Position numbers and translations under genes: made by a program. Below are positions 1 through 8,206 of a DNA stretch of 50,490 nt, piece by piece (the first letter of the stretch is position 1; every line of letters begins with the position of its first letter). Under the pieces are notes generated by a model, which saw only the letters and a program-made list of their open reading frames with translations, ran no database searches and was not told the DNA's origin. The stretch comes from Acidobacteriota bacterium (GTDB lineage Bacteria > Acidobacteriota > Thermoanaerobaculia > Multivoradales > Multivoraceae). The stretch lies in NCBI GenBank assembly GCA_026707325.1, contig JAPOXA010000168.1:1-50490 (forward strand), read 5' to 3'.

Positions 1-835
1 CGATCTCCAGCAGTTCCACCGGCGTCACGCCGTTTCCGATCAGGTCGTTGTCCGCGACGCCAACCGCGAAGTCGATCCGCTCGCGCTCGCCACGATGCGA
101 GAGCTTCACCAGCGCCTGCCGCAGCGAGCTGGGCGAGAAGTCGCGCCAACCGTCCTCCTCAAAGGAGCGACCGCCGACGAACCAACCGTACTCGTCATCG
201 GGGCCGAATGCGCCGCCGGCACCGAACTCGCCCGCCCGGCGGCCGAAGGAACCGGCCTCGAGCGTCAGGTCGAGTCGCTCCGAATCGAAGCCGCTGTGCG
301 TGTTCAGGGCGAGCGCACCGCCGAGGGTGTTCAGGCCGAACATCGGGTTTGCGCCCGGCAGGAGTTCCACCTGTTCCGCCGCGAACGTCGGCACGAGGTC
401 CCAGGCGACGACGTCACCGAAGACCTCGTTGACCCGCACGCCGTCCTCGTAGACCGATAGGCCCTGGTTCGCGCCCAGGAGCGGCGACGCCCCGAAGCCC
501 CGATAGAGCACGTCGGACTGGAGCGCGCTCCCTTGCGCCGGCGCCAGGCTCACGCCGGGCAGTTCCGCCTCGAGCAGGACGCCGACGCCCGAAACCGCCG
601 ACAGGTCGAGGGCTTTCGGCGCCACCCGGTGGACGGTCCAGGGGACACGGTCGGGCGATTCGCCCGCGTGGTCGAGCGGAGCGAGGCCGATGACGTCGAT
701 CTGCTCGTCGAACTCACCTTGCGTGGCTGCCAGGTCGTCCTCGCCGGAAGCAGCTTCCTGCTCAGACGCCGGAGCAGCACCCAGCGGCCCGACCAGGGCC
801 GGCAGCAGGAGGCAGGGTAGCAAGGGTCGCGCCAC
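1..835 (-). CDS. TonB-dependent outer-membrane receptor, N-terminal part (cut by window edge)
   Basis: The visible 278 codons encode an N-terminal signal-like hydrophobic stretch, a short acidic spacer and a plug domain. The plug has typical motifs: a DVLYRGFGASP-type segment, YEDGVRVNEVFGD, and NPMFGLNTLGGAL followed by strands of the barrel. These are hallmarks of TonB-dependent receptors, which import siderophores, vitamins or glycans through the outer membrane. The start is inferred as GTG at 835, because an in-frame TAG lies only 12 bases upstream and the signal peptide begins directly there. The gene runs off the left edge, so the barrel and substrate are unknown. It is divergent from the RidA-like gene, with only about 40 bases between the starts. 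Confidence 0.85.
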   Translation of the reverse strand, partial: MARPLLPCLLLPALVGPLGAAPASEQEAASGEDDLAATQGEFDEQIDVIGLAPLDHAGESPDRVPWTVHRVAPKALDLSAVSGVGVLLEAELPGVSLAPAQGSALQSDVLYRGFGASPLLGANQGLSVYEDGVRVNEVFGDVVAWDLVPTFAAEQVELLPGANPMFGLNTLGGALALNTHSGFDSERLDLTLEAGSFGRRAGEFGAGGAFGPDDEYGWFVGGRSFEEDGWRDFSPSSLRQALVKLSHRGERERIDFAVGVADNDLIGNGVTPVELLEI

Positions 836-875
836 GCGCCTACTCTAATTGGAACTCGCACCTACAATCTCCGGC

Positions 876-1355
876 ATGCACATCTCAAGCGCCTCGCGTC
901 CCGCCCGTCTCACGTTCACCGTCGCCGCCGTGCTGGGTCTGCTCTGCTCGCCCCTGTCCGCCCAGCCGCCTCGCATCAACACCGACGAGCTGCCCCGGCT
1001 CGAAGCGTTCTCGCACGCGACCCGGGTCGGCGAGCTGATCTTCGTCGCCGGGACGCTCGGCACGGTCGGACAGAGCTTCGACCTGGCGCCCGGCGGCATC
1101 GGCCCGCAGACGACGCAGACGCTCCGGAACATCGAGACGATCCTCGAAGAGGCCGGGTCGGACCTCGCCCACCTCGCGAAGTGCACCGTCTACCTGACCG
1201 ACATGGCCAACTTCGAGCAGATGAACGCTGCCTGGGTCGCCGTGTTGGGGGACAGCCCTCCGGCCCGGGCGACGATCGAGTCGCCGACCCTGGCGTTGGG
1301 CGCCGCGGTGGAGATCGAGTGCATCGCCCAGCGCCGACGTCCAGAGGGGAGCTAG
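876..1355 (+). CDS. Exported RidA/YjgF-family protein
   Basis: The protein has 159 residues from ATG 876. The first about 29 residues are a signal peptide ending in a PLSAQ-type cleavage site. The rest is a full RidA domain: a VGELIFVAGTLG strand, a KCTVYLTDMANFEQMN segment, then PPARATIE containing the conserved Arg, and VEIECIA near the end. Family members deaminate reactive enamine/imine intermediates in the cytosol, so the secreted form is less usual and its substrate is unknown. A TTG at 849 would add nine residues ahead of the signal peptide and is less likely. The 3' end overlaps the convergent acyltransferase gene by four bases. Confidence 0.88.
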   Translation: MHISSASRPARLTFTVAAVLGLLCSPLSAQPPRINTDELPRLEAFSHATRVGELIFVAGTLGTVGQSFDLAPGGIGPQTTQTLRNIETILEEAGSDLAHLAKCTVYLTDMANFEQMNAAWVAVLGDSPPARATIESPTLALGAAVEIECIAQRRRPEGS

Positions 1356-2209
1356 CGCCAGCGGCGGTGGCCCCAGAGGTACTGGTCCGGATCGCGGCGG
1401 ATCGCTGCCTCGAGATGCGCGTTTAGCGTCCGGAGGATCGCTTCCACGTCGGCGTTCCGGTCGCCGCTCCGCGGCTGCTCGATCAGGGGCGACAAACTCA
1501 GCTCGAAGGTCATCGGCGCCGTCCGGCGGCAGATGGCGAAGGTGAGCGGGGCTCGGGCGACCAGGTGGAGCATCGCGGCGGTCGTGTGGGTCTTCGCCGG
1601 ATGATCGAAGAACGGCACATCCGCACCCCGGTGCGCGTGCTGGTCGACCAGCAGAGCCAGGATCTCGCCGTCGCCCAGCAGCTTGAGGAAACGCCCCGAG
1701 TCGGGATCGTACTTCGGAATCATCCGGAAGCCGCGCCGCGGCCGGCGGCTCCGGGCCAGTCGCTCGACGCGCGGGTTGTTCATGGGGCGCGAGATGCCGG
1801 CGACCGGCTTGTAGCGCGACAACCACTGGCCGGCGAGTTCCCAGTTACCGAAGTGCCCCGACACGACGATTAGCCCCTGCGCCGGATCCTCGAGCACGGC
1901 TTGAACCTCGGCCGGTATCCGTGCCCGCAAGCGTTCCGGATCGTCCAGCACGCGGGATGACTTCATCGATTCGACCAGCACCATCCCCATGTGGCGTGCG
2001 GCCGCGCGTCCTATCGCACGCGCGTCGGCCTCGTCCTCGGCAACCCCGGCGCGCAGGACGTTGGAGATCGCAACGCGACGCCGCGGCCGATCGGCGGTCC
2101 ACCACAAGGAGCCCAGCCATCCCGCCCAGCGCGAAGCCGCGGCCGGCGGCAGCAGATCGACGCTCAGGAGCGCCAGCCGGGCCGCCCAGTATTCGAGAAA
2201 GTGGAGCAC
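1352..2209 (-). CDS. LpxL/HtrB-family lysophospholipid/lipid A acyltransferase
   Basis: The product has 285 residues and starts at GTG 2209. The N-terminal segment is hydrophobic. The catalytic H(X4)E motif is GHFGNWE, with His119 and Glu124. Downstream blocks resemble those in lipid A secondary acyltransferases: a PMNNPRVERL region, LVDQHAHRGADVPFFDHPAKT and a C-terminal YLWGHRRWR. The family transfers acyl chains from acyl-ACP at the inner membrane. The gene lies 19 bases downstream of a dedicated acyl carrier protein gene, which suggests that carrier is its donor. It could act on lipid A or on another acylated surface lipid; the sequence does not decide. Confidence 0.87.
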   Translation of the reverse strand: MLHFLEYWAARLALLSVDLLPPAAASRWAGWLGSLWWTADRPRRRVAISNVLRAGVAEDEADARAIGRAAARHMGMVLVESMKSSRVLDDPERLRARIPAEVQAVLEDPAQGLIVVSGHFGNWELAGQWLSRYKPVAGISRPMNNPRVERLARSRRPRRGFRMIPKYDPDSGRFLKLLGDGEILALLVDQHAHRGADVPFFDHPAKTHTTAAMLHLVARAPLTFAICRRTAPMTFELSLSPLIEQPRSGDRNADVEAILRTLNAHLEAAIRRDPDQYLWGHRRWR

Positions 2210-2228
2210 CGGGGCTTTGGCCCGAGAC

Positions 2229-2483
2229 TCAGGCTCCGTTCTGCTGCAGCAGCCCTACGATCTCGCCGACCGTCCGGGTCTTCACGACCTGCTTGGGCTC
2301 CAGGGCGACACCGAACTCCTCCTCCACGTCGTACAGCACGTCGAGGATGGTCAGCGAGTCGAAGCCGAGCGACTCGATCGTCGTCTCAGGAGCGACGGCG
2401 TCCCAGTCCCGCTCCTCCACCGCGCTGTCGCGCAGTACGTCCCGCAACCGCTCGAGGATTTCGGAGGCGCCGCTAGCATCCAT
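2229..2483 (-). CDS. Acyl carrier protein
   Basis: This small acidic protein of 84 residues contains the phosphopantetheine attachment site in GFDSL, with Ser43. It has the expected helices on both sides (the SEILERLRDVL helix, DVLYDVEEEFGV, and TVGEIVGLLQ). The length is normal for a discrete ACP. It sits between an RND-type adaptor gene and an LpxL-type acyltransferase on the same strand, not in a fatty-acid synthesis cluster. It is therefore probably a specialised carrier serving the neighbouring acyltransferase. Confidence 0.9.
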   Translation of the reverse strand: MDASGASEILERLRDVLRDSAVEERDWDAVAPETTIESLGFDSLTILDVLYDVEEEFGVALEPKQVVKTRTVGEIVGLLQQNGA

Positions 2484-2530
2484 GGGCGGAGGTTATCGCC
2501 GATCCGGAAGCGGGACTCGCCAGCCAGGTC

Positions 2531-3739
2531 TCACGAGCCTCCAGCCGCCGTCTGCACCGCCATGCCCTCGGTGGCGAGCCGGACGCCGCCGGTGATGACC
2601 GGTTGCTCCACTTCGAGCGTTCCGGTGACGTACACGACGTTGTCGGCACGCTGCAGGACCTGCACCGGCACGATGGTCACCTTGCCGTCCCGTACCGCCC
2701 AGACCTCGTCACCGGTTCTGAGCGCCGAGTCCGGCACCTTGAAGTACTGCTTCGGGGCGAGGCCCTGAAGCTCCACGTCCACGAACTTGCCGACCAGCAG
2801 AGGCGGAGCCGTGCCTGAGCCGAGTCCGGCGTCGACCGGCGACCCACTCGAGAAGGGCTCCGGAACACGGACGATCACGTCGATCGTCCGTGTCTGTTCG
2901 TCCAGGGTGACGGCGCCCCGATCCAGGTAGCCGTCCCAGGCGTAGTTCCCGTCGCCGTACTCGGCGATGACCCGCGCCGTGATCCGGGTGTCCGCCTCGC
3001 CGGCCCGGAGATCCCAGAGGCCGGGTAGCAGGGCTGCGGCGTCGTCGGAGAGCGGGACCACGACCTCGACCGAGCCGGACGCGTAGAGCCGCCCCACGCT
3101 CTGGCCGGCGGCCACGTACTGTCCGACATCCACCGACTCGGAGCGCACGATGCCGTCGAACGGAGCGCGGATCTCGGTCCTTGCCAGGTTCAGCGCCGCT
3201 TCCCTGAGGACGGCGCCGTCCCGCTCCAGCGCCCTCCGGGCAGCCTGAAGTTGAGGCTCCCACAGGGCCAGGGGACTCGGAGCGTCGGAGTTCGCTTCGC
3301 TGCCCTGGCGCTCCCTGAACCGCTCGTACTGGGAGCGCGCCACGGTCGCCTCCTCCTCCACCTTCAACACCTCGACCCGCTGCAACGCGACGTTGGCTCG
3401 CGCCTGCTGCACCCGGTTGCGATAGTCCGTGTCCTCGATGCGGAACAGCGGTTGTCCCTCCCGGACGCGTCCGCTGCTCTGGAAGGCCGGGTCGACCCAC
3501 ACGACCTTGCCGCTGACCTCCGCGGTGACGTCGATCTCCGCCCGCGGTTGAACGGTACCGGCGGCGTGGACCGGGATGGCGCCTTCGCCGGCCGCCACCG
3601 GAGCCGTCAGCGCGAAGGGGACCAGGGAAGGAGGTGGCCTGGAGGCCGGCTCGGGCCTCAGCACGACCATGGAGGCGGCGACGGCGAGGGCTCCGATCAG
3701 GATCACGCCTCCGATGGCCCAGCCGGTTCGTTGACTCAT
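2531..3739 (-). CDS. RND/HlyD-type periplasmic adaptor (copy B)
   Basis: This is a 402-residue membrane-fusion protein. It has an N-terminal signal anchor (residues about 8-27), a lipoyl/barrel-sandwich half (AEVSGKVVWVDPAF, then FRIEDTDYRNRV) and a coiled-coil hairpin around residues 110-185. The second half-lipoyl motif is RAPFDGIVRSESVDVGQYV, followed by beta-barrel and membrane-proximal domains. Adaptors of this family bridge an inner-membrane RND pump and a TolC channel. The ATG overlaps the stop of the upstream GH16 gene (ATGA), so translation is probably coupled. It is a clear paralogue of the adaptor at 5282-6481, but no pump gene is nearby. Confidence 0.9.
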   Translation of the reverse strand: MSQRTGWAIGGVILIGALAVAASMVVLRPEPASRPPPSLVPFALTAPVAAGEGAIPVHAAGTVQPRAEIDVTAEVSGKVVWVDPAFQSSGRVREGQPLFRIEDTDYRNRVQQARANVALQRVEVLKVEEEATVARSQYERFRERQGSEANSDAPSPLALWEPQLQAARRALERDGAVLREAALNLARTEIRAPFDGIVRSESVDVGQYVAAGQSVGRLYASGSVEVVVPLSDDAAALLPGLWDLRAGEADTRITARVIAEYGDGNYAWDGYLDRGAVTLDEQTRTIDVIVRVPEPFSSGSPVDAGLGSGTAPPLLVGKFVDVELQGLAPKQYFKVPDSALRTGDEVWAVRDGKVTIVPVQVLQRADNVVYVTGTLEVEQPVITGGVRLATEGMAVQTAAGGS

Positions 3740-5268
3740 CTGCGGGGATCCTGCCTTACTCCGCAGCCGCCTTGCACGGCGTGACCGCAGATGAGACGGA
3801 TGTTATCCACTTGGAGGCGCGCGAAGCTCGTCGGTTCGAGCGCGAACAGGCTCCGGACCCGGCCGAGGTCGACGGGGCGTCCGCCGGGCCGGGCGGGGCT
3901 CTGGACGATGTCGGCGATCTGGACAGTGACGGTCGTCCACTCGTCCTTGGTGAGCGCTGCGAACGGCAGGTCGACGGCACCGGCGTCGAGGGAACCGCTG
4001 TCGAGCTGGACCTTCAGGCTGCCCGCCGCATCGGTGCCGTCGGCGAACACGTACAGGTCGAACTGCAGCTCGCCCGCGAAGTCCCCGGACTCGGAGGCGC
4101 CGCCCATGCCGAAGAGCGTCAGCCGTTCGTCGTCGGCCGGGCGGACCGAAAAGCTGCCGCCGCCGGATGTGGCGAGGTCGATCACGTTCCCGCGGTCGGC
4201 GCGTGCGACTTCCGCGATGGCAAGCGCTCCGTCCGCGTCATGGACGGCGAGGTCGAGCGGCACGGCGTCCTCCTCGCCCTGAAAGCGGAGCGGTCCCGCG
4301 GCGTCCGCGTAAAGGTCGTAGACCGCCTTGTAGACGTCAGCCGGCGCCGGCGGCGTGACCGCGGCGGACGTTGGGTCCAGGAGATCGGCGCATCCGACGC
4401 CGGTCGAGACGTTCACGCTGCATTGATACACGCGCACGTAGTCGACCTTGAGTTCGCCCGGCAGCGCGCCGGCCACTGGCTCGCCGGGAAGATTGCCGCC
4501 GACGGCCAGGTTCAGCAACAGGTGGAACGGGCGGTCGAACGGTGCCGAAACGCCGCCGGAGACGTGGGCGTTCGTCTCCACGTCCCTGTAGTAGCTCCAG
4601 TACCTGTTTCGCCGGACCGTGTAGAAGTGCGCGCCGTCCACGAACCAGCGGATCTCCTCCTCGTCCCACTCGACGGCGTAGACGTGGAAGCCGTCCGCGG
4701 GATCGACGCCCGAGTACCTCGCGTAGTCAAAGGTGTTGAGCGGCCAGGCCATCCCGTATTGCAACGCGGCCTGGGCGAAGGGGCTCGGATCGCGGGAGAA
4801 CACCTCCAGGATGTCGATCTCGCCGCCAGCGGCCCAGCCGCCGTAGGCGGAGTCGGTGGGCAGCATCCAGAAGGCGGACCAGAGGCCCTGACCGCCGGGG
4901 GCCTGGATGCGCGCCTCGAAGCGGCCATAGGTCTTGTCCAGCTTGCCGGCGGTGTTGATGCGGCCGGAGGTGTACGCATGACCATCTCCGGCGTCCTCCT
5001 CGCGGGCCGTGATGACCAGGACGCCGTCCGACACGGAGATGTTTGCTGCCTGGTAGCTCTGCAGCTCGTTGTTGCCCCAGCCGGGAATGCCTTCGGCGGT
5101 GCCGTCGCCCGTCTGGATGTTCCACTTGGCAGCATCCAGGGCCGCGCCGTCGAACTCGTCGGACCAGACGAGTTCCCAGCCCTCGCGATCCTCGCCGGAC
5201 CGGGCGTCGCCGCAGCCGACGAGAGGCAGCGTGGCCAGTAGCACGCACTCGATCGCCAGGTACCGCAC
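3736..5268 (-). CDS. Glycoside hydrolase family 16 lipoprotein with C-terminal beta-sandwich
   Basis: The 510-residue product begins at GTG 5268 with a lipoprotein signal ending in LPLVGC (Cys19). This start lies 13 bases after the upstream adaptor stop; a longer start at 5331 would overlap that gene and bury the signal. Residues about 30-310 form a GH16 domain: ELVWSDEFDG, WGNNELQSY, then the catalytic signature GGEIDILEVF with nucleophile Glu150, Asp152 and acid/base Glu155. This is laminarinase/beta-glucanase-like. A roughly 190-residue C-terminal region looks like the galactose-binding-like beta-sandwich found on some exo-beta-glucanases. It probably acts on beta-1,3/1,4-glucan or a related glycan at the cell surface or in the periplasm. 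It lies between two RND adaptor genes and overlaps the second one. Confidence 0.9.
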   Translation of the reverse strand: MRYLAIECVLLATLPLVGCGDARSGEDREGWELVWSDEFDGAALDAAKWNIQTGDGTAEGIPGWGNNELQSYQAANISVSDGVLVITAREEDAGDGHAYTSGRINTAGKLDKTYGRFEARIQAPGGQGLWSAFWMLPTDSAYGGWAAGGEIDILEVFSRDPSPFAQAALQYGMAWPLNTFDYARYSGVDPADGFHVYAVEWDEEEIRWFVDGAHFYTVRRNRYWSYYRDVETNAHVSGGVSAPFDRPFHLLLNLAVGGNLPGEPVAGALPGELKVDYVRVYQCSVNVSTGVGCADLLDPTSAAVTPPAPADVYKAVYDLYADAAGPLRFQGEEDAVPLDLAVHDADGALAIAEVARADRGNVIDLATSGGGSFSVRPADDERLTLFGMGGASESGDFAGELQFDLYVFADGTDAAGSLKVQLDSGSLDAGAVDLPFAALTKDEWTTVTVQIADIVQSPARPGGRPVDLGRVRSLFALEPTSFARLQVDNIRLICGHAVQGGCGVRQDPRR

Positions 5269-5281
5269 AGACTGCTCTGCG

Positions 5282-6481
5282 TCACTCTGGCTGCGCGCTT
5301 GCCGTTCGCACCTCCATGCCGTCCGTCCCAACCTGGATCCCGGCGACGACGACCTGCTCGCCGGCCTCCAGATCTCCGGTCACGTAGACGTTGTCGTCGA
5401 GTCTCTGGAGGATCTCGACCGGCACGATCCGCAGCTTGTCGTTCCGCACGGCCCAGACTTCGTTGCCGGGCCGGAGCGCCGGCCGCCTGATCCTGAAGTA
5501 GGCGTCCGGTGCGATCCCCTCGAGTTTCACGTCGACGAACTTGCCGACCAGCAGCGGTGGTCCGGCGTCGTCGGAGTCCGCGCCGCCGCTGCCGTAGGGC
5601 TCCGGAACCCGCACGATCACGTCGAGGGTACGGGTCTGCTCGTCCAGCGCGCCTTCGACCCGGTCCACGTATCCGTCCCAGTCGTAGCGCCGGCCGCCGT
5701 AGTCCGCGACTACCCGGGCCACCACCTCCCGAGTCCCGTCGCCGGCCCGCAGATCCCACAGGCCGGGAATGAGCGCCGCTTCCCGGTCGGAGAGCGGGAC
5801 GACGACTTCGACGGCGTCGGACGCATAGAGCCGCGCCACTCCCCGGCCCGCGGCCACGAACTGCCCCACGTCGACCGACTCGGTTCGCACGACGCCGGAG
5901 AAGGGCGCCTTGATCGCCGTTCGCGCGAGGTTCAACTCGGTCTCGGCAAGGGTGGCGCCGTCCCTGGCCAGGGCGGCTTCGGCGGCCTCGAGCTGAGGCT
6001 GCCAGAGCGCGAGCGGACTCGCTTCGGAAGCCTCTCCGCTTTCCGCCTGGCGTTCCTTGAACTGCTCGTACTGCTTTCGGGCGACCTGCGCTTCTTCCCT
6101 TGCCTTGAGGACTTCGACCCTCTGGAGGGCGACATTGGCTCGCGCCTTCTCCACCTCGCTCCGGTAGTCGACATCGTCGATGCGAAAGAGCACCTGCCCC
6201 TCGTGCACCCGTCCGCCGCTCTGGAAGGCCGGGTCGATCCAGACCACCTTGCCGCTCACCTCGGCGGCGATGTCGATCTCCGCCCGGGGCCGCACCGTCC
6301 CGGCCCCGAACACGGGAATCGCACCCTCTCCGGCCTGCGCCGGGGCGGTGATCGCGAAGGGAACCTGGGAGGGTGGAGGTACGCGTTCCGGTTCGGGCCG
6401 CTGGGAGACCATGAACACGGCAAGACCCGTGGCCCCGACCAGTATCGCGCCGGCAACGAGAAAGCCGGTTGCTCGACTCAT
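5282..6481 (-). CDS. RND/HlyD-type periplasmic adaptor (copy A)
   Basis: The 399-residue membrane-fusion protein has the same architecture as the product of 2531-3739. It has a signal anchor at residues about 8-27, a lipoyl motif AEVSGKVVWIDPAF, a coiled-coil hairpin around residues 110-185, a KAPFSGVVRTESVDVGQFV second lipoyl half and barrel domains. The two copies are similar throughout (for instance RANVALQRVEVLK is shared), which points to a tandem duplication. The gene starts nine bases after the TolC-like gene, so both belong to one operon. Function with an RND pump encoded elsewhere is likely; the pump is not in this window. Confidence 0.9.
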   Translation of the reverse strand: MSRATGFLVAGAILVGATGLAVFMVSQRPEPERVPPPSQVPFAITAPAQAGEGAIPVFGAGTVRPRAEIDIAAEVSGKVVWIDPAFQSGGRVHEGQVLFRIDDVDYRSEVEKARANVALQRVEVLKAREEAQVARKQYEQFKERQAESGEASEASPLALWQPQLEAAEAALARDGATLAETELNLARTAIKAPFSGVVRTESVDVGQFVAAGRGVARLYASDAVEVVVPLSDREAALIPGLWDLRAGDGTREVVARVVADYGGRRYDWDGYVDRVEGALDEQTRTLDVIVRVPEPYGSGGADSDDAGPPLLVGKFVDVKLEGIAPDAYFRIRRPALRPGNEVWAVRNDKLRIVPVEILQRLDDNVYVTGDLEAGEQVVVAGIQVGTDGMEVRTASAQPE

Positions 6482-6490
6482 CTGCCGGTC

Positions 6491-7183
6491 CTACTCCGTT
6501 TGCGGTGGCGGTTGTGGCGGCGCCTGAGCCGCCGGTGCTTCGTTCACGGAATCCTCGGGCGTCCAGGCGCCGCCCAGGGCGCGGTGGACGGTCAGCCGGG
6601 AGAGCGCGAGGTCGCGCTCGGCGCCGGCCAGGGCGGATTCGACGTTCAGGCGGGTGAGCAGCCCGTCGAGGAAGTCGGCGTAGCCTCCGATACCTGCTTC
6701 GTATCTCTGAGAGCGGAGCTTCTCCGTCGCCCGGGCCTCTTCCAGGCGGGAGGCGAGCAGGGCATGGCGCCGGCCCTCGTTCCCGTGCACGGCCAGAGCC
6801 GTTTCGACCTCGTTGACGGCGGTCACGACGGTGCGGCCGTAGGTCGTCGCGAGCTCGCCGAACCGGGCCTCCGCCAGCGCCACGTTGCTGCGCAGCCGGC
6901 CGTCCTGAAAGACCGGCGCGAGCAGGTTGGACGCCAGGTTGGTGAACCACTGGTCCACCTTGAACAGGCTGTCGACCTTGGAACTCTGAAGACCGATCGA
7001 GCCGGAGAACGAGAGCGTCGGAAGGAGCTCGGCGCGCCGGGCGCCGACGGCTGGGGTTTCCTGAAAGTCCGCCGGCATTTCCGGCGCCGGATCGGGCAGT
7101 TCCGGCGGCGGTGCCAGGGAGCAGCCGAGGTACAGGAATGCAGCGATAACTAGCGAGAGCGGGGCAATCGCATTGGAGTTCAT
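6491..7183 (-). CDS. Shortened TolC/OprM-type outer-membrane lipoprotein (one repeat only)
   Basis: From ATG 7183 the product has 230 residues. A lipoprotein signal ends at FLYLGC (Cys21) and leads into SLAPPPELP, the usual start of NodT/OprM-type factors. After only about 25 residues it jumps to the second half of such proteins (RRAELLPTLSFSGSIGLQS, then LLAPVFQDGRLRSNVALAEA, EVETALAVHGNEGRR, and a terminal VHRALGGAW). Normal family members have about 450 residues and two homologous repeats, so the first repeat is missing while the reading frame is intact. It is either an internally deleted but expressed protein or a natural half-length form. It leads the adaptor/GH16/adaptor operon. Confidence 0.8.
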   Translation of the reverse strand: MNSNAIAPLSLVIAAFLYLGCSLAPPPELPDPAPEMPADFQETPAVGARRAELLPTLSFSGSIGLQSSKVDSLFKVDQWFTNLASNLLAPVFQDGRLRSNVALAEARFGELATTYGRTVVTAVNEVETALAVHGNEGRRHALLASRLEEARATEKLRSQRYEAGIGGYADFLDGLLTRLNVESALAGAERDLALSRLTVHRALGGAWTPEDSVNEAPAAQAPPQPPPQTE

Positions 7184-7287
7184 GAGGCGCTCGGGCGTGG
7201 CTCCGCTGGCAGGAACAGGCGCGACGATACCACGCACCAACGGCTGGGCGCCTTGCTCCCGGCACCGGTAGACTCGTGCGCCTGCTG

Positions 7288-8205
7288 ATGGCGGACCTCG
7301 AAGATCTTCTGGTCAAGACGAGCAGAACGTTCGCGCTTTCGATCCCCCAACTGGAGGGCGAGACGCGGGATCAGGTGACCCTGGGCTACCTCCTGCTGCG
7401 GATCGCCGACACGCTCGAGGACGCGGCGGTCTGGAGCCGGGAGCAGCGGGTCGAGGCGCTGTTCCGGTTCGCTGACCTGCTGAACGACGCGGACGAGACG
7501 GCAGGCTGCGGGACGGAAGCCCTGGTCAGGTCTTGGCTCGCCGAGCCGCCTTCCCCTCACGAAGGCTACCTGGAGCTGCTCGAGGCGACGGATGAGGTGC
7601 TTTCGGCGTATCTCGCTCTCGATCCGCCGGCCCGGTCAGTGGTCGGTCGTCACGTTCGCCGCACCTGTGTGGGCATGGCGCACATCGTGAGGCGCGCCGA
7701 TCGGGACGGCGAGCTCCGCCTCAAGGGCATTCCCGAGCTTCGCGACTACTGCTACGTCGTTGCCGGCATCGTCGGCGAGATGCTGACCGAGCTGTTCCTG
7801 CTTGGCGCGCCGCTGGAAGAAGTGGCGGAAGCGCTTCGGCGCCGCGCGGCGGCGTTCGGCGAGGCGCTGCAACTCGTCAACATCCTCAAGGATGCGGCGG
7901 CGGACGAGGACGAGGGCAGGTCGTTCATTCGAGACGGCCGGGACCGGACGCTCGCTTTCGAGCTCGCTCGCGCGGACCTCGAAGTGGCCGGAGAGTACGT
8001 GGCTCACCTGCAGCGTGCCGGGGCGCCGCGCGGCTACCTGGGGTTCACCGCGCTTCCTGTTCGCCTCGCCTGGGCCACCCTTGCCCGAGTCGAGGAGCGG
8101 GGCCCGGGGTCGAGACTGACCCGTCCCGAAGTGGCCGCGCTCGTCGGCGCCTTGCACGCCGACCTGGACGCTGGCCGGCCGGCCGCCGGCGCCGCTTCGC
8201 GCTGA
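7288..8205 (+). CDS. Squalene/phytoene synthase family (squalene synthase-like)
   Basis: The product has 305 residues from ATG 7288 (MADLEDLLVKTSRTFALSIP, the usual N-terminus); a GTG at 7276 would add four residues. The first aspartate-rich motif is DTLED (41-45). The DYCYVVAGIVG segment lies at 153-163 and the second Asp-rich region, LQLVNILKDAAADEDEGR, at 194-211. The family condenses two farnesyl diphosphates head to head; the DYCYVVAG-type motif favours squalene over phytoene. It would feed the squalene-hopene-type cyclase encoded at 25.2-27.2 kb. Its stop lies one base from the convergent MpaB-family gene, and it is divergent from the TolC-like gene. Confidence 0.88.
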   Translation: MADLEDLLVKTSRTFALSIPQLEGETRDQVTLGYLLLRIADTLEDAAVWSREQRVEALFRFADLLNDADETAGCGTEALVRSWLAEPPSPHEGYLELLEATDEVLSAYLALDPPARSVVGRHVRRTCVGMAHIVRRADRDGELRLKGIPELRDYCYVVAGIVGEMLTELFLLGAPLEEVAEALRRRAAAFGEALQLVNILKDAAADEDEGRSFIRDGRDRTLAFELARADLEVAGEYVAHLQRAGAPRGYLGFTALPVRLAWATLARVEERGPGSRLTRPEVAALVGALHADLDAGRPAAGAASR

Positions 8206-8206
8206 G

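Noticed and set aside
4512..7316. Long minus-strand frame of 934 codons crossing several genes
   Set aside because: It is Arg/Pro/Gly-rich out-of-frame sequence over the GH16, adaptor and TolC-like genes, which are clearly coded in other frames.
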